Source: Haloferax denitrificans ATCC 35960
GTDB taxonomy: Archaea > Halobacteriota > Halobacteria > Halobacteriales > Haloferacaceae
DNA: 64,000 nt
Reading direction: 5' to 3'
NCBI RefSeq assembly: GCF_000337795.1
Contig: NZ_AOLP01000001.1
Coordinates: forward strand, 1-64,000
Part shown: positions 53,202 to 62,420 of the stretch, piece by piece
How positions within the stretch are numbered: the first letter of the stretch is position 1
How the letters are laid out: every line of letters starts with the position of its first letter
Program-made: the position numbers and the translations under genes
The notes under the pieces: model-generated
What the model was told of the DNA's origin: nothing
What the model saw: only the letters and a program-made list of their open reading frames with translations
Databases searched by the model: none

Positions 53202-54611
53202 TTACGGCCCTTTCGCCTGATTCAGCGACTCGCGGGCGCTCTCGGCGACTTGGTCGACCGCCTCGCCGGGAGCCATGTCCTCGCTGATCACGAGCGAGAT
53301 GGCGGTCGACCCCGGTCGCGTCGTGAAGATCGAATCGACGTAGGGGTTCGGCGGGCTGGTCTCGTGCGCTGGTGGAATCGCGTCGGTCACGGACTTCCAC
53401 GCCGCGATGTCCTCGTCGGTGTAGGAGTCCGGGAGCTTCTCGCGCATGTCGATCTCCTCTTTTTGTTTCGGGTACAGCGGCGCGTTCTGGATGTTGATGT
53501 AACGCTCGTAGTACTCCGGTTGGAAGATGAACCGGTCGAGGAACGTCTTTGCCATGTCCGTGTTCGACCCCTCGAACGAACAGATCGACTTGATGACGCC
53601 GAAGAACTCCCCGGGGCCGTCGGGGCCCGGAATCGGCTCGGCGCGGATGTCCTGATGGAAGTCACGGTCGCGTTCGATCGACTGAATCTTCGGCCGCGCA
53701 CCGCCGTACGTCGTGTGCGCCGCCGACTCGGTGTGAAGCGCGTTGATTCGCTCCTCACAGCCGATGTCCGAGCCGGGACCCGTGTAGGGCTGGAGCTGTT
53801 TGCGGAATTCGAGCATCTCGATCCAGCGCTCGCGGTTCTCTCCCTGGTCGATAGAGACCACGACCTCGCCGTCGTCGTTCCGAGTCGCCATGTTTGCGCC
53901 GTTACTCCGAAGGAAACACTGAGCGACGAGTTCGCTACAGTAGTGCGTCGACCACGGGAGCAGTGTCGCGTCGGTCACCTCGTCGGAGTTGCTGGCTTCC
54001 TCCATCCAACTGACCATGTTCTCCCAGGAGTCCGGCGTCGACTCGGCGATGTCCTCTCGGTACCACTGCAGGTACGGAATCGCGAAGAAGGGAATCGTGT
54101 AGTGCTCGCCGTCGCGTTCGAGGAACGACCGCTCGTGGGGCATACCCAGTCGGTCCGTGACCGTCTCGACCAGGTCGGTCATCGGCGCGAGCGTCCCCTG
54201 GTTCTGGAGTTGCGTCGACTGCGTCACCGACGTCGGGAACAGCTCCGGCGGGTTGCCGGACTGAATGAGCTGAATGATACGCTCTTGGATGCTCTGGCCC
54301 TCTGCACCGCATTCGAGGGTGACGGACGCGCCCGTCTGGTTTTCGAACTCGGCGAACGCGTCCTCCCAGACGCGCTTGAACACGTCCGAACACTCGTCGG
54401 TGACGACGCGCATCTCGCGCCCGCTGTAGTCCGGCCAACCGTTTTCCTGTACCGAACCGGTCGTACTGCCGTCTGTCGACGTCGAACCTGAGCCACCGCC
54501 GCCGCCGATACACCCCGCTAGCCCGGCGACTGCTGAGCCGCCGACGGCTCTCAAGACGTTCCTGCGTCGGGTGACACTCCTCTCGCTGTCTCGGCATTCG
54601 TTTGATGCCAT
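53202..54611 (-). CDS. Sugar ABC transporter substrate-binding lipoprotein
   Basis: A 469-residue family-1 type solute-binding protein. A Tat-like signal with lipobox (VTRRRNVLRAVGGSAVAGLAGC) is followed by a Gly/Ser/Thr linker. The mature part has EMRVVTDECSDVFKRVWEDAFAEFENQTG, QLIQSGNPPELF and SIFTTRPGSTAIS. The ATG at 54611 lies close to the signal peptide. It is the likely binder for the permeases at 49075-50936. Divergent from the acid-sugar kinase gene with 102 bases between the starts, suggesting shared control. Confidence 0.92.
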   Translation of the reverse strand: MASNECRDSERSVTRRRNVLRAVGGSAVAGLAGCIGGGGGSGSTSTDGSTTGSVQENGWPDYSGREMRVVTDECSDVFKRVWEDAFAEFENQTGASVTLECGAEGQSIQERIIQLIQSGNPPELFPTSVTQSTQLQNQGTLAPMTDLVETVTDRLGMPHERSFLERDGEHYTIPFFAIPYLQWYREDIAESTPDSWENMVSWMEEASNSDEVTDATLLPWSTHYCSELVAQCFLRSNGANMATRNDDGEVVVSIDQGENRERWIEMLEFRKQLQPYTGPGSDIGCEERINALHTESAAHTTYGGARPKIQSIERDRDFHQDIRAEPIPGPDGPGEFFGVIKSICSFEGSNTDMAKTFLDRFIFQPEYYERYINIQNAPLYPKQKEEIDMREKLPDSYTDEDIAAWKSVTDAIPPAHETSPPNPYVDSIFTTRPGSTAISLVISEDMAPGEAVDQVAESARESLNQAKGP

Positions 54612-54713
54612 GGAATCTGCTTCATGATTGTAATGTAAATACATTTCTAACTATTGTTGACATATGGCACGGAACGGCCGAACATTCATGGGGGCGGGGC
54701 GGAACCGGACGGT

Positions 54714-55952
54714 ATGGCCGATTTGAATGCTGTCGTCATCGCAGACGACATCACCGGAGCGAACGACACCGGAAGTCAGTTCGCTAGTCGGGGGTATCGG
54801 ACGAACGTCGTGTTCGACCCGAGCGCACCGGCGGACTGTGACGTTCTCGTCGTCGACACGGAGACGCGGGAAGCGCCGCCGGCGGAGGCGTACGACTCGG
54901 TTCGAACCGCCGTGAGAGCGCACGACGCGCCCGTCCTGTACAAGAAGCTCGACTCGACGCTCCGCGGGAACGTCGCTGACGAACTGACGGCGCTCCTCGA
55001 CGCCGCGACGCCGGACCTGCTGTTGCTCGCGCCGGCGTTCCCCGCGAACGGACGGACTACGGAAGGCGGCGTCCAACTGGTCGACGGTGAACCGGTCCTC
55101 CGGACGCTCACCGACTCGGAGAACCTCCCATCGGCGTCGTCCGTCGTGGAGTTGCTCTCGTCGGTTCCGTATCCCGTCGAAACGGTGCATACGAGCGTCG
55201 TAGACGCGGGACAGCGGGCCGTCCGGTCGCGACTCGCCGAGATACACAGACACCACGACACGCCAGTGGTCGTCGTCGCCGACGCGACGTCCCAGGCGCA
55301 CCTTCGGTCGCTCGCCGAGGGGTCCGACCGACTCACCGCCGGCGTGGCCTACGCGGGGAGCGGCGGACTCGCGGGGGCGTTATCGCTCTCACCCTCGGGC
55401 GGGAGCGAGGGGGCGGTACTCGGCGTCGCCGGGAGCGTCAGCGAGACGTCGTTCGAGCAACTCAGTGCAGTCCCGGACGACGCGCTCGTGGTGCTGGACC
55501 CCGAGGCGATGCTCGAACGTCCCGAAGAAGCCGCGACCTCCGCGCTCGGCCCGCTTCTCGACGCACAGCGCGTCCACGGCTTCGCTGTCGTCGCGTCGGC
55601 GGCGTCTCCCGGGGCCGTCGACGCGGTGAATCGGACCGCGGACGCGCTCGGCCTCGACGAAGGCGCCGTCAAGGACCGAATCGCGGCGGCGTTGCGCGCG
55701 ACCGTTCGAAGAGTCCACGAGTCGCGGCCGCTGACTGGCCTGTTCACAACCGGCGGCTCGACGACCATCGCGGTGCTCGACGAGCTCGACGCGACATCGC
55801 TCGACCTGACGGGAATCGAACTCGCGGAGGGGGTTCCGCTCACCAGAGTTCGCGGCGGGCCGGCGGACGAGACGTTGCTCGTGACCAAGGCAGGGTCGTT
55901 CGGTGACCCGACGACAATAGTTAATTGCCTCGACTTCATCGGTACGCGGTGA
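54714..55952 (+). CDS. Four-carbon acid sugar kinase (OtnK/DtnK, DUF1537 family)
   Basis: A 412-residue ATP-dependent kinase. The N-terminal acid-binding domain (about 5-215) has VVIADDITGANDTGSQFA and LYKKLDSTLRGNVADEL, the family's substrate signature. The C-terminal nucleotide-binding domain (about 225-405) has GVAGSVSETSFEQL, FTTGGSTTIAVLDEL and the end motif KAGSFGD. Known members phosphorylate D-threonate, D-erythronate or 3-oxo-tetronate. The ATG at 54714 starts MADLNAVVIADD. It overlaps the PdxA-like gene by one base (TGATG), which favours D-threonate kinase. Confidence 0.92.
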   Translation: MADLNAVVIADDITGANDTGSQFASRGYRTNVVFDPSAPADCDVLVVDTETREAPPAEAYDSVRTAVRAHDAPVLYKKLDSTLRGNVADELTALLDAATPDLLLLAPAFPANGRTTEGGVQLVDGEPVLRTLTDSENLPSASSVVELLSSVPYPVETVHTSVVDAGQRAVRSRLAEIHRHHDTPVVVVADATSQAHLRSLAEGSDRLTAGVAYAGSGGLAGALSLSPSGGSEGAVLGVAGSVSETSFEQLSAVPDDALVVLDPEAMLERPEEAATSALGPLLDAQRVHGFAVVASAASPGAVDAVNRTADALGLDEGAVKDRIAAALRATVRRVHESRPLTGLFTTGGSTTIAVLDELDATSLDLTGIELAEGVPLTRVRGGPADETLLVTKAGSFGDPTTIVNCLDFIGTR

Positions 55953-56959
55953 TGACGGCAAGAGAGAGACCCCTCGTCGGCGTGACGATGGGAGACCCCG
56001 GTGGTATCGGAAGCGAGATAATCGTCAAAGCAGTCCCCCAGGTGGCCGACGACGCTGACGTCGTCGTCATCGGCGACGCAGACGTTGTCCGGCACGCGGT
56101 CGCGCAGTGTGAGAGCGACCTGACCGTCGAGGCGGTCGACACCGTCGCCGACGTTCGGGCCGACCCGTCGACGCTGTCCGTACTCGACCTCGACAACGTC
56201 GCGTCGCTCGCCCACGGTGAAATCGACGAAGCGTACGGGCGGGCCTCGCTGGAGTACATCGAACGCGCCATCGAACTCGCCATCGCGGGCGACATCGACG
56301 CCATCGCGACGGCTCCGATTCACAAGCAGGCGACGGCGCAGGCCGGAAGCGAATTCGCGGGCCACACCGGGATGCTCGCGGCGTACACGGAGACGGACAA
56401 CTACTCGATGATGCTCATCGAGGGGGGACTGCGCGTCACGCACGTGAGCACGCACGTCCCGCTCCGCGAGGCCTGCGACCTCGTGACGACGGAGAACGTC
56501 TTCGACACCATCACGGTCACCGCTCAGGGGTTGCACGACCTGGGAATCGACGACCCGACGATAGCCGTCGCCGGCTTGAACCCCCACGCCGGAGAGGGCG
56601 GCCTCCTCGGCGCGGAGGACGACGAGGCCATCGAACCGGCGGTCGAACAGGCCCGCGCGGTGGGCATCGACGCCGAAGGGCCCATTCCGCCGGACACCGT
56701 CTACGTCAAGGCGGCCGCCGGCGACTACGACTGCGTCGTCTCGATGTACCACGACCAGGGACACGTCCCCATCAAGATGCTCGGGTTCGACAGTACCGAC
56801 ACTGTCAGCGGCGTCAACATGACGGTCGGACTGCCGATTATCAGGACGAGCGTCGACCACGGCACGGCGTTCGACATCGCGGGGCAGGGAATCGCATCCG
56901 AGTCGAGCATGGTCGACGCGATTCGGACCGCCGCCCGCGTCGCCGTCGAGCGAGCGTGA
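55952..56959 (+). CDS. pdxA2: PdxA-type 4-phosphate dehydrogenase (PdxA2-like)
   Basis: A 335-residue NAD-dependent dehydrogenase of the PdxA family. It has GVTMGDPGGIGSEIIVKA at the N-terminus, the metal ligand in ATAPIHKQA, GLNPHAGEGGLLG, and HDQGHVPIKMLGFD near the C-terminus. Haloarchaea do not use the DXP-dependent vitamin B6 route, so this is best read as PdxA2. PdxA2 oxidises 4-phospho-D-threonate (or erythronate), followed by decarboxylation to DHAP. Translational coupling to the kinase gene supports that pathway. Confidence 0.9.
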   Translation: MTARERPLVGVTMGDPGGIGSEIIVKAVPQVADDADVVVIGDADVVRHAVAQCESDLTVEAVDTVADVRADPSTLSVLDLDNVASLAHGEIDEAYGRASLEYIERAIELAIAGDIDAIATAPIHKQATAQAGSEFAGHTGMLAAYTETDNYSMMLIEGGLRVTHVSTHVPLREACDLVTTENVFDTITVTAQGLHDLGIDDPTIAVAGLNPHAGEGGLLGAEDDEAIEPAVEQARAVGIDAEGPIPPDTVYVKAAAGDYDCVVSMYHDQGHVPIKMLGFDSTDTVSGVNMTVGLPIIRTSVDHGTAFDIAGQGIASESSMVDAIRTAARVAVERA

Positions 56960-57028
56960 CGAATACGGAGAGCCCGTCAACTGGTTTCGGTGGGGTTTCC
57001 AACCGACGTGGAAACATCGTGTCGTCGG

Positions 57029-57793
57029 TTACGCGTGTTCTATCTTGAGTTCGATGATGTTGGTTCCGTTGAGGATCTTGTGTGAGAGTTCCTCTTCGAC
57101 GCGGTCGTCACGAAGCTTGTTCGACGGGACGGTCACGCTGATCGCGCCGACTGGATTGCCCTCGATGTCCTGAATCGGCGCGCCGACACAGCTGATACCG
57201 ACGTCGCCTTCGTCTCGCTCGATAGCGTACCCGCGTTCTCGCGTGGCGTCGAGTTCCTCGAAGAGCGCCTCGCGCGTGTTGACGGTGTTTTCGGTGACCG
57301 CTCGAAGCCCCCATTTGTCGACGATGTCGTCCACCTCGTCGTCGGAGAAACACGAGAGGATGGCCCGCCCGAAGGCCGGTCGATGGAGGTACGAGTGCTT
57401 CCCCACGGGCGCGAGGTCGACGGCGGCGTTGTCGCCGCGCGCCATGAATATCACGACGCCGCGACCGTTCTCCTCGATTGCGAGATTGACCAGTTCGCCG
57501 GTCTCTTTCGCCAGGTCGTGGACGACCTTTCGCCCGTGTCGGTAGACCGGGAGCCGCTCTCGGATTTTGCCCCCGTAGTGGAGGAACTGAAGCGAGAGTC
57601 GGTACTTACTCCCCTCCTTGACGACGTAATCGTTCGCTCGGAGCGTCTGCAGGTGGACGTAGACGGTGCTCGTCGGGAGTCCGGTTCGCTCCGACAGTTC
57701 CGTCACCCCCAGCGAATCCTCCTCGACGAGCGCCTCAATGACCTCAAGAGACCGTTCGACCGCCTCAAGCGTTCGTGGTTCGTTAGTTGCCAT
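57029..57793 (-). CDS. IclR-family transcriptional regulator
   Basis: A 254-residue regulator with an N-terminal winged helix (about 10-70: SLEVIEALVEEDSLGVTELSERTGLPTSTVYVHLQTLRANDYV) and an IclR effector domain (about 80-250: AIEENGRGVVIFMARG, LHRPAFGRAILSCFSD, ERGYAIERDEGDVGISCVGAPIQDIEG). The ATG at 57793 follows an AT-rich TAAATATT element by about 25 bases. It is convergent with pdxA2 and is a candidate sensor for the acid-sugar locus. Confidence 0.92.
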   Translation of the reverse strand: MATNEPRTLEAVERSLEVIEALVEEDSLGVTELSERTGLPTSTVYVHLQTLRANDYVVKEGSKYRLSLQFLHYGGKIRERLPVYRHGRKVVHDLAKETGELVNLAIEENGRGVVIFMARGDNAAVDLAPVGKHSYLHRPAFGRAILSCFSDDEVDDIVDKWGLRAVTENTVNTREALFEELDATRERGYAIERDEGDVGISCVGAPIQDIEGNPVGAISVTVPSNKLRDDRVEEELSHKILNGTNIIELKIEHA

Positions 57794-58405
57794 ACGATAA
57801 TACACTATTTCCAACCTGATTAAATATTTGGGATTGGGGCGTAGTTTAGCCCGGTCACGACTCCTGAATCGAACGCTGGTCGAGAAAGCGACCCTGGGCC
57901 AGGTATCGGCTGTCTCACCGGCCACCATTCGGTGTCGGACCCCACGTCTCCGTCTCGAAACGGAACCGTTTCACACAGGGGTCCGATTTCAGAGCGTCCA
58001 CCTCTGTGTGCGACAAATGGATAGTTCCGGAGTCAACCGCGTTGTAATGCCACGATTACGAACGATTCGGGTCGAGAGTTGCGTTTCCACTCCGAGTGAA
58101 AGCACTATACGGCCCGGGTCGCACTGTGTGGGGACTTGCTCCGAGATAACCGCGCAGGCGTGCGGTTTCGAGTGTCGTTGGGGTGGCTCGGCGGCGGGCG
58201 GGGGACCAGTGGAACCGTAACGCCGGTCGGAATGGTCGCCGCTGGTCGGGGCCGCTGTGCATCACGTTCCACGCTGGTTGGAAACCGTTTCAGACCGAGC
58301 GGCCACGTGCTTCGCTCTGATACGCGATGGGCGCCATAGATTACAGGTATACGCTTGTAACACGTCGAGGGGGGGTAGGTCGTGAAACGCGGAACGCGGT
58401 CGATG
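57794..58405. other. Intergenic region, no gene supported
   Basis: 612 bases between the IclR start and the kinase stop. It holds the IclR promoter (TAAATATT near 57820-57828) and one copy of the TTACA-N10-TGTAA element (58341-58360). No tRNA cloverleaf could be folded at the GGGCGTAGTTTAGCCCGG stretch at 57837. Confidence 0.5.
58341..58360. repeat. TTACA-N10-TGTAA element, copy 1
   Basis: The sequence TTACAGGTATACGCTTGTAA shares its first ten bases and the TGTAA end with 60191-60210. It lies 45 bases beyond the stop of the FGGY kinase gene. Confidence 0.5.
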
Positions 58406-59866
58406 TCACTCCCGCTGATAGAACGCCGCGATGTCCCGCCATCGGTCGAAGTACGCCTCTTTTTGCGTATCGAAGTCCGCGCCCACCGACGGGTCCGGCT
58501 CGATAACGTCACGCTCTCGGAGGAGGTTTTCCGCCGCCGTCTCGACGTCGCTGTAAATCGACGTGATGAGTGCGGGAGCCATGATAGCGCCGGCGGTCGT
58601 TCGCGGCTCCATCTCGACGACCGGGCGGTCCCATATCGACGCGCGGAGCGTGTTCCACCAGTCGTAGTTGCCGTCGAGCGTCGGCGTCCCGTCGTTGATG
58701 ACGAGCACGCGGTCGATATCGGTGTCGAAGTGCTCTTCGACCAGCGAGATATACGTCCACTCGGTCAGGATGATGCCGGTAATGAGCCCGCGCGCCAGTC
58801 GGCCGTGGACCTCCTCGGTCGACAGGGAGTTGTCGTAGTTGAGGCCGAGGAGCGATCCCGCGACATCGGCGTCGAAAAACGGGCTTCGGTTGCCCTTGAG
58901 GAACACCTCGTAGCCGTGGCCGCTCGGGACTTGTCGGGCGAGTTCGAGCCCGCGCTCCGGCGTGCAGTTGAGGACGCGGTCGAAGAACCACCGAAGGAGG
59001 TTGCCGGTGTCGAACGACGCGCCGGGCAGGTAGCCGTCGATGGGGTGGCGGTGGTAGTACAGCGCCGGGTGCGGCGAGACGGACTCCGAGACGTACTTGA
59101 CGACGCTCGACGCGCCGAAGGTGATGCTGAAGTCCCCGGGTTTGACGCCGCCGTTCGCCAGCACCGAGGCATTGCCGTCGGTGAGCCCCTGAAAGAGTTT
59201 GATGCCGTCGAAGCCGGTCCGATCGGCCAACTGGCCGTCGGCGACGCCGATGAACGAGCCGGGGGGTCGAATCGCCGGAAAGAGCGACCGAGGCAGGTCG
59301 AGCGTCTCGAACAGCGACTCGAACCACGTGGGCAGGGGCGTCGTCACGTCGGCACCGAACTTCAGCGCGTTCGTCCAGTCGGTCTCGATATCGCGCCACG
59401 GCGTCGACGCGTCGAACCGGAGCCGGTACAACAGCCACGTCGTCGGGCTGAGAATCCACTCCACCCGCTGGAACTTTTCGGGGTGCTCCTCGCGAAGCTT
59501 CAGAATCTTCGGAAGGGGGCTGGTCGGAGAAAACGCGATATTCTGGTTAATCGAGAGGTCGGACAGACCGAGGTCGCGGAGCTTCGACGCCTGTTCGGGC
59601 GCGGAATCGAAGTACATCTGCGGGGGGAACACCGGCTCACCGTACTTATCGACGAGCACGGCGGTCCCCGACGTACTCGCGACCGAGCCGATACCGGTCT
59701 GCGGGAGCGCTGGTGCCGCTTCGTGGAGCGCTCGCTCCCACGCGAGCGTCGTCTGCTCGGCGACGGGTGCCTCACCGCCGGCGAGTCGTTCACCGTCGGT
59801 GCTGTACACGTCGACATGCACGCTCGCGGTACCGAGATGAACGCCGACCAGTTGCGGGCTCTCCAT
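58406..59866 (-). CDS. FGGY-family carbohydrate kinase
   Basis: A 486-residue sugar kinase of the xylulokinase/rhamnulokinase superfamily. The N-terminal domain starts LVGVHLGTASVHVDVYSTDGE and contains SGTAVLVDKYGEPV. The catalytic base Asp lies in LFQGLTDGNASVLANGG, and the C-terminal ATPase domain has SITFGASSVVKYVS and RTTAGAIMAPALI. Some FGGY glycine motifs are divergent, so the substrate cannot be predicted. With a PTS, aldolase and isomerase nearby it probably phosphorylates a polyol-derived ketose. It is monocistronic or read from its own promoter at about 59890. Confidence 0.88.
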   Translation of the reverse strand: MESPQLVGVHLGTASVHVDVYSTDGERLAGGEAPVAEQTTLAWERALHEAAPALPQTGIGSVASTSGTAVLVDKYGEPVFPPQMYFDSAPEQASKLRDLGLSDLSINQNIAFSPTSPLPKILKLREEHPEKFQRVEWILSPTTWLLYRLRFDASTPWRDIETDWTNALKFGADVTTPLPTWFESLFETLDLPRSLFPAIRPPGSFIGVADGQLADRTGFDGIKLFQGLTDGNASVLANGGVKPGDFSITFGASSVVKYVSESVSPHPALYYHRHPIDGYLPGASFDTGNLLRWFFDRVLNCTPERGLELARQVPSGHGYEVFLKGNRSPFFDADVAGSLLGLNYDNSLSTEEVHGRLARGLITGIILTEWTYISLVEEHFDTDIDRVLVINDGTPTLDGNYDWWNTLRASIWDRPVVEMEPRTTAGAIMAPALITSIYSDVETAAENLLRERDVIEPDPSVGADFDTQKEAYFDRWRDIAAFYQRE

Positions 59867-60212
59867 ACCACGCCGTCACGCAGGACGCCATTAAATCCTT
59901 CCGAGGATGGTACCCCAGCGAGCGCGTGAGGGCGCAGTCCGGCCGATTGACAACAGCGGGGTTCATTTGAGAAGAGTTAGCATACGCTCTGAGAGAGCGC
60001 ACATTCGGTTGACAAACATCCCCGAAGTGAGAGAATACAGTTAGATAACCGTTGAAATAGAGAGCATACCCGGATAAAGTATAATTATAGCCTGAGGGAC
60101 CCAAATTCTGTGTCTGAGAACAGAGGTACACTCGTGCTGAACAGACTCGTCAGGGTCAGCGGCGGCTTGCAAGAGTAGTCGAGACGAAGATTACAGGTAT
60201 ATACGTGTAATG
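59867..60212. other. Intergenic region with repeat element
   Basis: 346 bases upstream of the kinase. AT-rich stretches near 60040-60110 (GATAAAGTATAATTATAG) are promoter-like; the TTACA element copy 2 lies at its right end. No gene is supported. Confidence 0.5.
60191..60210. repeat. TTACA-N10-TGTAA element, copy 2
   Basis: TTACAGGTATATACGTGTAA is an 18-of-20 palindrome (positions 6 and 15 mismatch). It sits two bases beyond the stop of the IclR gene at 60213. Copy 1 is at 58341-58360. Confidence 0.55.
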
Positions 60213-60974
60213 TTAGTGGTTCGTGTGGAGTTCGATGACGTTGGCGGCGCTCTGGACGATGTCGGGAACCTCGTCGGTGAACCGTTCGTTGTTCATGCGG
60301 CTGACGGGTTGCGAGACGCTGATTGCACCGAGGACGGTCCCGTCTTTTGCGACGATAGGTGCGCCGACGCATCGGAGCCCTCTGATGAGTTCCTCGTTGT
60401 CCACGGCGTAGCCCCGGTCACGGACCGTCGCCAACTGTGCGTCGAGTTCCGCTCTGTCGGTGATGGTCTGGTCGGTTTCCGCGGGAAGGCCGTGTTCCTC
60501 GATGATGTCGTCGACGCGGTCGGACGGGAGGTGCGCCAGTATCGCCTTTCCGAGTCCGATGGCGTGGAGCGGGCGTCTGAGGCCGGGGTAGATGTCTAAA
60601 TCGACCGCCCGCTCGCCCTGTTCGGAGGCGAGATAGACGCCCTGTCCGTACTCCTCGACCATCAGGTTCGCGAGTTCGCCGGTCTGGGACGCCAACCGGT
60701 GGACTTCGCGCTTCGCCACCTGATACAGCGGGTGGCGATGCTGTACGTATCCCCCGAATCCGAGCAGGCGGAGACTCAGTTCGTAATCGGTCCCGTCGCG
60801 GACGACGAACTTCTCGGCTTCGAGCGTGCTGAGGTGGTTGTGAACCGTGCTCTTGTTCATCCCGAGTTCGCGTGCGAGAAACGTCACACTGCTCGACCCG
60901 TGTTCTCGAAGCGCGTCGAGCACCCGAATCGTCTTCCGACTCGTTTCGACCCGGTTGGGCGCGTTTTCTGTCAT
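60213..60974 (-). CDS. IclR-family transcriptional regulator
   Basis: A 253-residue regulator with an N-terminal winged helix (about 12-72: TIRVLDALREHGSSSVTFLARELGMNKSTVHNHLSTLEAEKFVV) and an IclR effector domain (about 85-250: EEYGQGVYLASEQGERAVDLD, LHAIGLGKAILAHLPSD, DRGYAVDNEELIRGLRCVGAPIVAKDG). The ATG at 60974 is the first Met before the HTH. It is divergent from the YjbQ-aldolase-TIM operon (213 bases) and upstream of the kinase, so it probably controls both. Confidence 0.92.
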   Translation of the reverse strand: MTENAPNRVETSRKTIRVLDALREHGSSSVTFLARELGMNKSTVHNHLSTLEAEKFVVRDGTDYELSLRLLGFGGYVQHRHPLYQVAKREVHRLASQTGELANLMVEEYGQGVYLASEQGERAVDLDIYPGLRRPLHAIGLGKAILAHLPSDRVDDIIEEHGLPAETDQTITDRAELDAQLATVRDRGYAVDNEELIRGLRCVGAPIVAKDGTVLGAISVSQPVSRMNNERFTDEVPDIVQSAANVIELHTNH

Positions 60975-61187
60975 AACTGCGTGTCGTCGAGGCAACCCTA
61001 AATAGTTTGTTCCATTGAGTGGAACAGCTGTTCGATTCAGCGAGACGGCGGAGCGAGTCGTCGACCCCGCTCGAACGGCGGCTGTAGAAGGGGAGAACCC
61101 AAGATATCTGCCGCCTAACGGTCGCTGTGCGGTGTTCGGGGGAATGTCGGCAAAAACTATTTACGCTCACTCTCTGAGCTACGGTGT

Positions 61188-61613
61188 ATGGAGATACAGA
61201 CAGAGAGCTTCTCCATCGAGAGCCACAGCAGGTTCGAGATTCTGAGCGTCACCCCCGAGGTGGAAGCGACCATCGAGGACCTCGGCGTGACCGATGGACT
61301 CGTGTACGTGTCGACGCCGCACACGTCCGCGGCGCTCTCGACCAACGAGTACGAAGAGAAGCTCCTCGACGACATGATTGACAAGTTCAAGGAGATTGCC
61401 CCCCCGGACGAGGGCTACTACCACGACCTCGACCACATCACCGCGGGCGAGCAACCGAACGCTCACGCGCACCTCATCTCCGCGATGATCAAGCGACCGG
61501 TCCTGCTCGTCCTCCGCGACGGGGAGCTCGACCTCGGGACCTGGGAGGAGGTCATGTTCTTCGAACTGTGCGGCCCGCGCGAACGAACGATTACCACGAC
61601 GATTCTACAATAG
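61188..61613 (+). CDS. yjbQ: YjbQ family protein (UPF0047)
   Basis: A 141-residue single-domain protein of the YjbQ/UPF0047 family. It has VYVSTPHTSAALSTNEYEEKLL, DLDHITAGEQPNAHAHL (His cluster) and VLRDGELDLGTWEEVMFFELCGPRERT. Members have weak thiamin phosphate synthase activity; their true role is unclear. It is the first gene of a probable operon with the aldolase, two bases between stop and start. Confidence 0.93.
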   Translation: MEIQTESFSIESHSRFEILSVTPEVEATIEDLGVTDGLVYVSTPHTSAALSTNEYEEKLLDDMIDKFKEIAPPDEGYYHDLDHITAGEQPNAHAHLISAMIKRPVLLVLRDGELDLGTWEEVMFFELCGPRERTITTTILQ

Positions 61614-61615
61614 CC

Positions 61616-62392
61616 ATGACGGACCAACGACTCGGACGATCGGTGACTGTCGCTATCGACCACGGCCTCCATTGGGGTTCGCTTGAGGGGTTCGAGGACC
61701 CCGCGGCGCTCCTCGACACGGTGTTGGACGCCGGCCCCGACGGTATCCTGGCGAGCGTGCCGTTCCTGAAGCGCTTCGAGGACCGAATCGACGCCGCCGA
61801 CGTCCACACCATCGGTACACTCGACCTCCTGTACGACTCGACGATGCCAGGCGACATCGAGAACGCGGAAATCCACTCCCAGGTGTTCAGCGTCGAGGAC
61901 TGCGCCGACGTGGCCGACGCCGCCAAAGTCGCGCTCGTCTTCGGCCGGGAGGACCCCGACGTGCTGAAAGAGAACGCCGAGTTCGTCGCGGCCGCGGCCG
62001 AAGAGTGCGACGACGCGGGGATTCCGCTCATCGTCGAGCCCACGCTCTGGGGCCAGCGCGCTGACGACGAGTTCGACACCGACTACCTCGTCAACGCCAA
62101 CCGCCTGGGCTTCGAACTCGGCGCGGACATCCTGAAGACGCCGTACCCACCCACGGGCTTCGAGCGCATCGTCGACAACGCGCCGGTGCCGACGTACATC
62201 GCCGGCGGCCCCACCGTCGAGACGGACCGAGAGGTACTGGAGATGGTCCACGGCGCCGTCGAGGCCGGTTCGCAGGGCGTGATGTTCGGCCGGAACGTCT
62301 GGCAACGGGACGACCCCGCGGCCATCATCGACGCGCTCTCGGCCATCGTCCACGAGGGCGCGACTATCGAGGAGGCGGAGACGCTGTTATGA
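61616..62392 (+). CDS. Class I aldolase, LsrF/DeoC-FbaB type
   Basis: A 258-residue TIM-barrel aldolase. Conserved parts are VTVAIDHGLHWG, the Schiff-base Lys174 in GADILKTPYPPTGF, the phosphate-binding PTYIAGGPTVETDREVLEMV, and GSQGVMFGRNVWQRDDP. This is the FbaB/LsrF family, which cleaves or forms sugar phosphates. With the triose isomerase gene directly downstream it would split a ketose phosphate to DHAP and an aldehyde. The ATG at 61616 is the first after the yjbQ stop. Confidence 0.9.
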   Translation: MTDQRLGRSVTVAIDHGLHWGSLEGFEDPAALLDTVLDAGPDGILASVPFLKRFEDRIDAADVHTIGTLDLLYDSTMPGDIENAEIHSQVFSVEDCADVADAAKVALVFGREDPDVLKENAEFVAAAAEECDDAGIPLIVEPTLWGQRADDEFDTDYLVNANRLGFELGADILKTPYPPTGFERIVDNAPVPTYIAGGPTVETDREVLEMVHGAVEAGSQGVMFGRNVWQRDDPAAIIDALSAIVHEGATIEEAETLL

Positions 62393-62420
62393 CTCCCCGA
62401 GGGAGCCCCCGAACCCACCC

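Noticed and set aside
57837..57905. Possible tRNA start (GGGCGTAGTTTAGCCCGG)
   Set aside because: No matching T-arm or acceptor 3' strand could be found; the GTTCNANNC pattern is missing.
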